Shown here: positions 6,932-14,398 of the stretch, in pieces
Layout of the letters: each line of letters begins with the position of its first letter
Numbering within the stretch: position 1 is the stretch's first letter
IMG/VR virus record: IMGVR_UViG_3300020428_000078
Coordinates: 1 to 25,008 of that record
Source: a virus
Reading direction: 5' to 3' (one strand)
Length of the DNA: 25,008 nt
Made by a program: the position numbers and the translations under genes
The notes under the pieces: model-generated
Told to the model about the DNA's origin: nothing
The model's input: only the letters and a program-made list of their open reading frames with translations
The model's database searches: none

Positions 6932-8848
6932 ATGGCAATCAAAAATGTAACAGAATTAGACTTTGATACTATCAAAACAAATCTAAAAGCACACATGCAG
7001 AATCAAGAAGAGTTTACAGATTATAACTTTGATGCATCTGGCTTGGCTGTTATTCTAGATTTGCTTGCATATAATACACATTATAATGCTGTTATGGCAC
7101 ATATGGTGGCCAATGAGGCGTTTATAGATTCTGCTGTAAAAAGAAATTCCGTTGTCTCTATCGGAAAGACTATGGGTTATACTCCCAGATCGGCTAGAAG
7201 TGCTAAAGCAACAATCGATCTAACAGTTACGCCTGCTACCACATACACTTCAAATACTTTAGTTATTGGAAGAAACACGCAATTTACTTCATCTGTGAAT
7301 GGAGTAGGTTATAGTTTTTATCCGAGTCAAGATTATACTGCTACTAAAATGACAAACTCAAGTGGTGTAGGGCAATTTGTATTTACTAGTATGGAGTTAA
7401 TAGAAGGCACGAGGACAGAAACTTCTGAAATAATAAGCACAAACAATACATCTGGTCCTATTATTTTACCGAATGAAAATGTCGATACTACTACTCTTAG
7501 AGCAAGAGTCAAAGAAAATTCAGCATCTTCATCAACAACTACCTATAATGTTTCTGATACTATTATCGCTGTTGATAATACATCTAAGGTATTTTATGTA
7601 GATGAAAGCGTATCAGGATTTTATCAAGTATCGTTTGGAGACGGTACACTAGGTGTTAAGTTAGTTGCAGATAATGTTGTAACTATTGATTATATTATAA
7701 GTTCTGGTCCTGTTGCTAATGGAGCATCTCGATTTAATATTCCCGTGCAAATAACAGGTGCAGGAGAAACAGTTGTTGGTAGTGTTACCGCTGAAGCCGC
7801 GGGCGGTGCATTTAGAGAAGACACAGACTCTATTAGATATAATGCACCAAGATTTAATGCTACTAAGAATCGAGCAATTACATTTACTGATTATGAGACA
7901 TTGATAAGATCAGCAAATCCAAATGTTAAGTCTGTTACCGTTTGGGGTGGAGAAGATAATGATCCGCCTATCTACGGAAAAGTATTCGTATCATTACAAC
8001 CAAAAACAGGTCTTGTTATAACAGAACAAGAAAAACAAAATTTACTTGATACGACAATAAAGCCAAGACAGCCGATCACGATGCTTACTGAGTTTGTTGA
8101 ACCAGAATTCACTTTCTTGGGATTAAATATATCTGCTACTTATGACAATAAGATAACCACTCTTTCTAGTGATGCTATAAAAGCGTTGATAATTGCTGAA
8201 GCGGAAAATTATTTCAATACAAATCTAAACATGTTGAAAAAGAATTTTTACTATTCGGTTCTTACAAAAAGATTGGGCGCACTTTCAGATTCTATTATCG
8301 GAATAAACATGGAACTTAGATTGCAGAAACGACTGGAAGTAGGCACAAATGTTGCAACTAGATATCAACCGAACTTTCACAATAAGATTATGCCAAATTC
8401 ATTGAGAACAAATCATTTTCAGGCTACTGTAAATAATGCATCATATAAAGTTAGTATTATTGATAAACCAGCGTCTACTGTTGTTGCGCCACAATATAGC
8501 GGAACAGGAACATTACAACTGAAAGATGTTTCTGCCGATACTATCATAAATGAAAATATAGGTACTATCGATTATGATACTGGAAAGTTAGATGTTACGA
8601 GTTTAATAATAAGTGAAATTACAGGAACAGCAAATACAATACTTCATTTCAATGTAACTCCACACGAAAGTTCAAAGAATGTTTCTTCTGACTTATTAAT
8701 AAGACAGCAAAGCGATACAACTTATGCAGTAACACAAAAAGCCGCTAGAAATAATGTAATAAATCTAGATCAAAATTCTGCCGATACTGCTAATAATATC
8801 ATGGCAGGAGTAAATGTAACAATGATTGCAAGGACACTTGACTCCTAA
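6932..8848 (+). CDS. 6: Baseplate wedge subunit gp6
   Basis: 638 residues, close to T4 gp6 (660 aa). gp6 dimers make the continuous inner ring of the baseplate and link neighbouring wedges. The N-terminal signature DYNFDASGLAVILDLLAYN (30-48) and the following HYNAVMAHMVANEAFIDSA helix are diagnostic. FREDTDSIRYNAPRFNATKN, then AITFTDYETLI in mid-protein, mark the baseplate_J-like domain shared with gp6/P2 gpJ. No obvious Shine-Dalgarno precedes the ATG (ggataaaataaatgg), so translation probably depends on coupling to PAAR, 5 bp upstream. The stop overlaps the next start (TAATG). Nothing looks truncated. Confidence 0.91.
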   Translation: MAIKNVTELDFDTIKTNLKAHMQNQEEFTDYNFDASGLAVILDLLAYNTHYNAVMAHMVANEAFIDSAVKRNSVVSIGKTMGYTPRSARSAKATIDLTVTPATTYTSNTLVIGRNTQFTSSVNGVGYSFYPSQDYTATKMTNSSGVGQFVFTSMELIEGTRTETSEIISTNNTSGPIILPNENVDTTTLRARVKENSASSSTTTYNVSDTIIAVDNTSKVFYVDESVSGFYQVSFGDGTLGVKLVADNVVTIDYIISSGPVANGASRFNIPVQITGAGETVVGSVTAEAAGGAFREDTDSIRYNAPRFNATKNRAITFTDYETLIRSANPNVKSVTVWGGEDNDPPIYGKVFVSLQPKTGLVITEQEKQNLLDTTIKPRQPITMLTEFVEPEFTFLGLNISATYDNKITTLSSDAIKALIIAEAENYFNTNLNMLKKNFYYSVLTKRLGALSDSIIGINMELRLQKRLEVGTNVATRYQPNFHNKIMPNSLRTNHFQATVNNASYKVSIIDKPASTVVAPQYSGTGTLQLKDVSADTIINENIGTIDYDTGKLDVTSLIISEITGTANTILHFNVTPHESSKNVSSDLLIRQQSDTTYAVTQKAARNNVINLDQNSADTANNIMAGVNVTMIARTLDS

Positions 8849-11800
8849 TGAGTACAGACGCACCAAGATTTAAGAGATTTATAAAGACTGTAAACATCAC
8901 TAGTGGTGGGTCTGGTTATTTCGGGAATGCTTCCGAATATATTCTTATACCTGCGCCTAATACCACAGATGTAAATGATACATCTTTACAAGCGACTGCT
9001 ACTGTAACATTTTTAAGTGGCGCAGTAAGTGCCATCACTATTACTGAACCGGGTGATGGTTACGCTAGTCCAGTAACTCCAGTCTTACAGGGTTCTCCAA
9101 GTGCTATTAGTAATATTAGTACAGTAGATCCAAACAGGGATGCTGGAACATATACTAGTCTGATGGCTGATAGTTCAGACTTTAATGGTTCTGGCGCAGT
9201 TGTAACATTTACTGTAGATAGCACTGGTGCGGTAACTGCTCAAAGCGTTCAATATGGAACTGGCCAAAATTATCGTGAAGGAGAAAAGATCACAATAAAT
9301 CCTATCACCTTCGGTGGTCAGGCTGATCATGATCCAGTTGTCTTTCAAGTAACGCATATTGGCGGTGGTTCTGGTGCAACATTCTCTACAGAAGTGGATT
9401 ATATTGCCAAAGCATCTGACTTCTATGTTGATAATAAATCATGGGCAGTAGAACATCAAATTCCAGAATGGATTGCAGAAGATAATCCACTATTCACTAA
9501 GTTTTTTGAATATTACTACGATTTTCTTGATCGTAACACATCAACAGGAATTGGTCCATCAAATATATTAGATACATTTTTAGATCGATATAATGTTGAT
9601 TTTAAAGATTCTGATGAAGTAACAACTACAAATTTTTTAGAAACTTTTTTAGCAGATTATGGAAAAGATTTTCCTCAGACTGCAACAATTAACAATGAAC
9701 TGCTTGTCAAAAATCTTCAAGAGTTTTATACAACAAAAGGATCATATAGAGCGATTGAGTTATTATTTAGGATGCTCTATAATGAGAAAGCAACGGTCAA
9801 ACCAACATCTGAGTTTGTATTACGGGCTTCGGATGGAGTGTGGGATGAAGAATATGTTGTAAGAGTGGTAGACAATAACGCTACATTTGAAAGATTTAAT
9901 ATTACGGAATACAATCCAGAAAGTTTTCAAGGACAGCAAGTAGATGTTCATTATAAGACATCAACTGGCTCTGTAACTTCTAATACGATAATTCAAACTA
10001 GTGTTGATCGTGTTAAGACTATTGCATACACTTCTCCACAGGTTTATGAATTAACTTTAAATCTTAAAAGAAATACAACAATCGAGGGTCCAGGTAGTTC
10101 TGATACTTATACGGCTGTTATTGGTGGTAAATTCGGCAATGTTTCTGATATTGGTGCCGCAGATGGTTCAAGAACTGCTGGCACTTACACTATCGGTACT
10201 AGCGATTACACTACTGATTCTGTTGCTGGTACAGGTGCCACATTTAGTATTGTTGTAAACGGAAGCGGTGCGGCTGCTGTAACTGTTACGGCAGTAGGAA
10301 CAAATTATGCACCAGGAGAAACAATTACTGTTGCTGATGCAAAGTTGGGAAGTGGTGGAGGAGCCGCTTTAACTTTTAAAGTTGGCACAATCACAGAAGG
10401 TTATATAAGATCAATAACTATTGATACTGCTGGTTTAGGATATGTTGCTAATCCTCCGTTGACTATACGAGAAGATGCCACTGATACGATTACAACACAA
10501 GCAGTCGCAAGTACTAGAATAACTTCTGGTGCCATCACTAGTGTAGTTATTGATACTGCTGGTTTAGGCTATAATAAAGTTCCGACAGTAACATCAAATA
10601 ATTTTCCAATTTTTTCTTTTGTCTCTTTAAGAGATGAAGACCCAGATGAACTTGCTTCTAGAAAAGCAACTATATTAAGAGTATTAACTGGCGCAAGTGT
10701 AAAAGCAAATTCGCATGCCACAGATGGTGGTTTTAGAGCGGGACAAGTATATCAGATAGACGAAGCCGCGGCAGCCTTTGCTGGTTATGCAATAGATTAT
10801 TTTGCTGAAGATTATACACTAACAGGTATTTCAAATAAAGGATTCTTGCGAATCAAAGCGATTGATGCAAATAAGAATCCTAAATCTTTTGATGTTATAT
10901 CAGTTGGTTCTGGTTATACCGCAGAACAGTTCGATATTAATATTACTTCTCCAAATGGAGAAACTTCAACTCTAACATGTACGACAGGACACAGTACAAC
11001 ATATCCTGGTGTGCATGAAACTAGTGCTGGCTTCTTATCTGATATCAATAGAGTACAAGATAATGATCGATATCAGAGTTATGCGTATGATATTGAAACT
11101 AGCAGGTCGAAAAAAGAATGGGGAGATTTTGTAAAACGAGCCGCACACCCTGCTGGTATGAAAATGGGAAGTGCCTTATTGATAGAACAGGAAGTTGACT
11201 TTGCTACCGCGTTCTCTGTAACTACCGATGTTACACTCTTCACAGTTATACCTGATATCGAAGAAGTATTGGTACAAGACGCAGTTGCTTTAGATATTGA
11301 GATCGTATTAACAGTAGAAGCGTTCTCAGTAAGCGATGCCGCTCCAACATTTGAGGTAACAACTACCGCTTCTGACTCAGCGATAGCCAGTGATGAAGGT
11401 GCTTTATACGCAACGGATTACTTCTTAACTCCGGGTGATTACGCAGTAGATGACATGCCAATTCTTGATTTCCAGAAATTCTTAACAGAATACTCAACTG
11501 GTGAATACGCATTAGATTACTTCTTACACGATGGTGGTAGATATACACTTCTTATCGATGATGATGCGTTAGAAGACAATGCAGGCGAAGTGTATGTAGT
11601 AGATGATGCTATAAACATATTCGATATTGGCACCACTCTTGCGGATAGTGTTGAGATAGACGATACAACAATTATTGTATCTCTTGTATACTTTAGAACT
11701 TCCACTGACTCTGTTGATACCGCAGATTCTATTAATCTATTAGATATAGGAATTGGTGCAACAGATCAACCAGTAACCGCAGATGTAATTAACTTATTCG

Positions 11801-12255
11801 ATGTAGAATTGGTTGCAACTGATGGTGCAGAAACCGCAGATGTAATTAACTTATTCGATGTAACTGTAGTGTACACCGATTCTTCAAATGTTCAAGATGC
11901 ACCAGAACTTGAAATAGAAATAATATCTGTAGATACAAACGATGTACAAGATGTTGCAGTATTAGAAGTAGAATTCCCATTAGCAGACGGAGCAGAAACT
12001 GCCGATACATTATCAATAGAACCGCAACTAGTAGGAACAGATACAGTAAATACACAAGATGCTGTAAACAATTTTGATGTTACTACGGTTGCAGAAGATG
12101 GACCACAGACTGGTGAATTAGTTGTCAGGAGTCCAGGTATAAATAGTACAGATAGTGCCGATATTGCTGATTCTGGATCTGCATCTAGTCAGTCATATGC
12201 GGCAGGAGATTATTTTTTAGAAGATTATGTTGCTGATACGGTGGTTAACTTCTAA
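8848..12255 (+). CDS. Large gp7-position baseplate protein with acidic C-terminal repeats
   Basis: 1135 residues, between gp6 and gp8 as gp7 is in T4 (1032 aa). The recognised core is EHQIPEWIAEDNPLFTKFFE (202-221), then LLVKNLQEFYTTKGSYRAIE (285-304) with LLFRMLYNEKATVKP. A second block, YQSYAYDIETSRSKKEWGDF (742-761) then VKRAAHPAGM, is common in large baseplate proteins of marine T4-like phages. Gly-rich GSGY/GLGY units occur around residues 20, 70, 485, 530, 573 and 688. Residues 781-1135 contain about 76 Asp/Glu but only four Lys/Arg, and include 19-residue repeats. A DYFL motif recurs at 857, 890 and 1121, with DYFA at 650. Start overlaps the gp6 stop (TAATG). A wedge-organising role is inferred from position; direct similarity to T4 gp7 is not evident by eye. 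Confidence 0.65.
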   Translation: MSTDAPRFKRFIKTVNITSGGSGYFGNASEYILIPAPNTTDVNDTSLQATATVTFLSGAVSAITITEPGDGYASPVTPVLQGSPSAISNISTVDPNRDAGTYTSLMADSSDFNGSGAVVTFTVDSTGAVTAQSVQYGTGQNYREGEKITINPITFGGQADHDPVVFQVTHIGGGSGATFSTEVDYIAKASDFYVDNKSWAVEHQIPEWIAEDNPLFTKFFEYYYDFLDRNTSTGIGPSNILDTFLDRYNVDFKDSDEVTTTNFLETFLADYGKDFPQTATINNELLVKNLQEFYTTKGSYRAIELLFRMLYNEKATVKPTSEFVLRASDGVWDEEYVVRVVDNNATFERFNITEYNPESFQGQQVDVHYKTSTGSVTSNTIIQTSVDRVKTIAYTSPQVYELTLNLKRNTTIEGPGSSDTYTAVIGGKFGNVSDIGAADGSRTAGTYTIGTSDYTTDSVAGTGATFSIVVNGSGAAAVTVTAVGTNYAPGETITVADAKLGSGGGAALTFKVGTITEGYIRSITIDTAGLGYVANPPLTIREDATDTITTQAVASTRITSGAITSVVIDTAGLGYNKVPTVTSNNFPIFSFVSLRDEDPDELASRKATILRVLTGASVKANSHATDGGFRAGQVYQIDEAAAAFAGYAIDYFAEDYTLTGISNKGFLRIKAIDANKNPKSFDVISVGSGYTAEQFDINITSPNGETSTLTCTTGHSTTYPGVHETSAGFLSDINRVQDNDRYQSYAYDIETSRSKKEWGDFVKRAAHPAGMKMGSALLIEQEVDFATAFSVTTDVTLFTVIPDIEEVLVQDAVALDIEIVLTVEAFSVSDAAPTFEVTTTASDSAIASDEGALYATDYFLTPGDYAVDDMPILDFQKFLTEYSTGEYALDYFLHDGGRYTLLIDDDALEDNAGEVYVVDDAINIFDIGTTLADSVEIDDTTIIVSLVYFRTSTDSVDTADSINLLDIGIGATDQPVTADVINLFDVELVATDGAETADVINLFDVTVVYTDSSNVQDAPELEIEIISVDTNDVQDVAVLEVEFPLADGAETADTLSIEPQLVGTDTVNTQDAVNNFDVTTVAEDGPQTGELVVRSPGINSTDSADIADSGSASSQSYAAGDYFLEDYVADTVVNF
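11704..12093 (+). repeat. Tandem 17-19-residue acidic repeats in the gp7-position protein
   Basis: Residues 953-1082 split into seven consecutive units of 19,19,19,19,18,17,19 residues. The consensus is close to TDxxxTADxINLFDVxxxA. Units 2 and 3 share an exact 31-bp DNA identity (11775-11805 and 11832-11862), offset by 57 bp, indicating recent tandem duplication. Degenerate relatives extend upstream to about residue 805 and down to about 1108. The regular alternation suggests stacked β-turns, perhaps with bound cations; that is inference. Confidence 0.85.
12138..12145 (+). promoter_or_regulatory. Possible intragenic late promoter box
   Basis: An exact TATAAATA followed by G, inside the last 120 bp of the gp7-position gene (codons for Gly-Ile-Asn-Ser). 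The start would be near 12151, giving a leader of about 165 nt to the gene at 12316. A better placed box lies at 12263, so this one could be chance. Confidence 0.35.
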
Positions 12256-12262
12256 AAACTAT

Positions 12263-12270
12263 TATAAATA
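12263..12270 (+). promoter_or_regulatory. T4-type late promoter before the small virion gene
   Basis: An exact TATAAATA in the 60-bp gap between the gp7-position gene and the gene at 12316. The start would be near 12276, giving a 40-nt leader that ends in a good ribosome site (AGGAG at 12302-12306). The rest of the gap is AT-rich and holds nothing else that I can see. Confidence 0.72.
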
Positions 12271-12315
12271 ACCTATTAATAACACATTTGTTAAATTTTC
12301 CAGGAGAAAAAAATA

Positions 12316-12765
12316 ATGATTAGCGAATCTATATTAAGTGCAAAGGGTGATGTCCAACTCGATTTATTCGATGCAGACGGAAACCTAAAAGAAACCCAAG
12401 AGATCAAGAATGTCGTAGTGACTGTTGGTCTTGGATATATCGCATCTCGTATGAAAGATGCATCCGCAACCGCAATGTCACATATGGCAGTCGGTTCTGG
12501 CAATACAGCCGCAGCCGCTGGTAACACAACACTCGAAACAGAACTTGGTCGTGTTGCTTTAACATCAACCACAGTTTCAACTAACACAGTTCAGTATATC
12601 GGGGATTTCCCTGCTGGTACTGGTACTGGTGCAGTAGTAGAGGCTGGGGTTCTAAATGCAAGTTCAGGCGGAACTTTGTTGTGTCGAACAGTATTTTCTG
12701 TTGTGAACAAAGGGGCGTCAGATACTTTGAAGGTAACTTGGACCATCACAGTTTCAGACTCCTAA
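12316..12765 (+). CDS. Small virion structural protein, widespread phage type
   Basis: 149 residues. The layout is familiar from many tailed phages and prophages: an N-terminal DVQLDLFDADGNLKE (12-26), VVVTVGLGYIASRMKDASAT (33-52), MSHMAVGSG (54-62), ELGRVALTSTTVS (76-88), a Thr/Gly turn region, then LCRTVFSVVNKGASDTLKVT (121-140). Such proteins are usually annotated only as structural or tail protein, and the strand-rich pattern fits a β-sandwich decorating the tail or baseplate. It has its own late promoter (12263) and a strong ribosome site. All three Arg codons are CGT/CGA, whereas neighbours favour AGA, and GC is higher than around it, which hints at acquisition from another phage. Its last codons form one arm of a hairpin reaching into the gp8 ribosome site. 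Confidence 0.72.
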   Translation: MISESILSAKGDVQLDLFDADGNLKETQEIKNVVVTVGLGYIASRMKDASATAMSHMAVGSGNTAAAAGNTTLETELGRVALTSTTVSTNTVQYIGDFPAGTGTGAVVEAGVLNASSGGTLLCRTVFSVVNKGASDTLKVTWTITVSDS

Positions 12766-12779
12766 TAGTTAAGGAGTCT
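12756..12779 (+). promoter_or_regulatory. RNA hairpin hiding the gp8 ribosome binding site
   Basis: AGACTCCT (12756-12763) and AGGAGTCT (12772-12779) are perfect complements around an 8-nt loop, AATAGTTA. The 3' arm contains the AGGAG of the gp8 ribosome site, 7 nt before the GTG start. The 5' arm overlaps the stop region of the upstream gene, so terminating ribosomes would open the stem. No U-run follows, so it is not a standard terminator. Translational coupling is inference. Confidence 0.55.
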
Positions 12780-12783
12780 TACG

Positions 12784-14388
12784 GTGGCGTTATTACTTAG
12801 GGATCAAGCCCGAGTTCAGCAAGCAAGGTCATTTTATAGAGATGTCTATAATACAAATGACTACTTTTATATGTTTGTCTCTCGGGCGACACCTTGGGCT
12901 GATGAAACCAGCCCTGATACCCCAGTGGACAATAGGACCCAGATGGCTGATGTCAGACGGCAAATGCTCTTTGCAAAAAGAGTACAGGGTTCTAATGTCG
13001 CTCTTTTAGCAAAGAGAATTAACTGGGTATCTGGAACAGTCTATGATACCTATGATGATAACTATTCATCTACATATAAGTCCAATTCTGGTGCTTCAAA
13101 TCTTGTAGATGCAAATTTCTATGTATTAACAGATAATTTTAATGTATATAAATGCATAGACAATAATAGCAATGCTCAAAGCACAGTAAAGCCTACCACG
13201 ACTGGAACAGATATTGTAACTCTAAGTGACGGTTACAAATGGAAATTTATGCTTACAGTAGGAGCCGCAGACAGAACGCTGTTTCTCACAGACAACTTTA
13301 TTCCTATAAGAAAAGTTTCTGGATCAGGACAACCAGCATTTGATGTTAATGGAGAATTAGATTCGCTATCTATTACTTCTGGAGGTTCTGGATATTCTAG
13401 TGCGCCTACTGTAGTTATAAGTGGAGATGGTACAGGTGCCGCGGCAACTGCTACTATTTCAGGTGGGGCTGTTAATACATTGACCATCACATCTGTTGGT
13501 TCTGGCTATTCATTTGCATATGTTGAATTTAGTGGCGGTAGTCCTTCTACAGCCGCAACTGCAACTGCTAGTCTAGGTTCAACTGAAGCCGCATCTGCTC
13601 AACAATCTGTAGAGTCTACAGCGATTTCTGGAAGCATAGACAAGATTATTGTGACAGCACAAGGAGCAGACTATATTGCAGGAGATGCTCTTGTTGCGAT
13701 TAGTGGCGATGGTACTGGTGCTACTGCATCACCAACGATAAACTCTGCTGGAAATATCACGGGCGTAACTATAAGTGCTCCTGGAACTAATTATACATTC
13801 GCTGATATTTCCATCACACAAACTACTGGCACGGGCGCAAGTGCAACATTTAGAGCGATTATAAGTCCAGAGAACGGACATGGTGCTAATGCACAGAAAG
13901 AACTTTTCGCTAAAAACATAGGAATGACCGTATCATTTGAGAATACGAATGAAGATTTAATTTTAGGTAATGAATTCAGACAAGTAGGTGTATATAAAAA
14001 TCCTTATCAGTTTGCTAGTAGTAGTGCATTGTTTACTACAGGTATTGGTACACCCTGTCATGTTATAGGAGTTTCTAATCCAACTCAATATAATTTAGAT
14101 GACATAGTAACAACTACTGAAGGAGGAAAATTCAGAGTAATACAAAAGATAGACTCTAATGCTGATGGTACTATCGATAAAGTATATTTACAACAAATAA
14201 TTGGTGGTATATCAGCATCGTCAACTATTAAAAATGTTACAACAGCCGTTGAAGGTTTGACTATAAATAGTGCAACGAATCCAGAAATTGATCCACATAG
14301 TGGCGATTTGTTGTATGTCGATAATAGAAGACCTGTCGTTAGAGACAGCGATCAAACCGAAACAATTAAAGTTGTATTCAAATTTTAG
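12784..14388 (+). CDS. 8: Baseplate wedge subunit gp8 with an inserted repeat module
   Basis: 534 residues against 334 in T4. gp8 forms dimers on the outer wedge and contacts gp7, gp10 and gp6. Recognised family blocks are YFYMFVSRATPWADETSPDT (27-46), MLFAKRV, WVSGTVYDTYDDNY (81-94), FYVLTDNFNVYKCIDNN (112-128), TLSDGYKWKFMLTV (146-159), FRQVGVYKNPYQF (398-410) and the end LLYVDNRRPVVRDSDQTE (509-526). Residues about 190-358 are an insertion of Gly-Ser-Gly-Tyr units, which accounts for the extra length. The start is GTG; MALLLRDQARVQQA fits the family start, and AAGGAG (12771-12776) lies 7 nt upstream within a hairpin. The first 200 bp are markedly richer in GC (60-base lines up to about 55%) than the rest of the gene. 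Confidence 0.88.
   Translation: MALLLRDQARVQQARSFYRDVYNTNDYFYMFVSRATPWADETSPDTPVDNRTQMADVRRQMLFAKRVQGSNVALLAKRINWVSGTVYDTYDDNYSSTYKSNSGASNLVDANFYVLTDNFNVYKCIDNNSNAQSTVKPTTTGTDIVTLSDGYKWKFMLTVGAADRTLFLTDNFIPIRKVSGSGQPAFDVNGELDSLSITSGGSGYSSAPTVVISGDGTGAAATATISGGAVNTLTITSVGSGYSFAYVEFSGGSPSTAATATASLGSTEAASAQQSVESTAISGSIDKIIVTAQGADYIAGDALVAISGDGTGATASPTINSAGNITGVTISAPGTNYTFADISITQTTGTGASATFRAIISPENGHGANAQKELFAKNIGMTVSFENTNEDLILGNEFRQVGVYKNPYQFASSSALFTTGIGTPCHVIGVSNPTQYNLDDIVTTTEGGKFRVIQKIDSNADGTIDKVYLQQIIGGISASSTIKNVTTAVEGLTINSATNPEIDPHSGDLLYVDNRRPVVRDSDQTETIKVVFKF
13351..13857 (+). repeat. Gly-Ser-Gly-Tyr repeat module inserted in gp8
   Basis: Codes for residues 190-358 of the gp8 protein. Units have the form ITSGGSGYSSAPTVVISGDG, then an Ala/Thr-rich strand, and recur with GSGYSFAYVEFSGG, GADYIAGDALVAISGDG and GTNYTFADISITQ. 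SGDGTGA occurs twice (213-219 and 307-313). Related units occur in the gp7-position protein and near the C-terminus of the 2414-residue protein (residues about 2184-2300). The conserved gp8 sequence resumes on both sides, so this is an insertion. Confidence 0.8.
14262..14269 (+). promoter_or_regulatory. Possible intragenic late promoter for the DUF4815 gene
   Basis: An exact TATAAATA followed by G, inside the last 130 bp of gp8 (codons for Thr-Ile-Asn-Ser). The start would be near 14275, giving a leader of about 124 nt to the ATG at 14399. No other late box lies between the gp8 start and the large gene. Confidence 0.45.
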
Positions 14389-14398
14389 GAAATAAGAA

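Noticed and set aside
8830-8848. AGGA...TCCT pairing just before the gp7-position start, similar to the gp8 hairpin.
   Set aside because: Only four base pairs; not a stable structure.
13147-13154. TATAAATG inside gp8 as a late promoter.
   Set aside because: One mismatch to the late box and mid-gene, with no gene start within more than 1 kb downstream.
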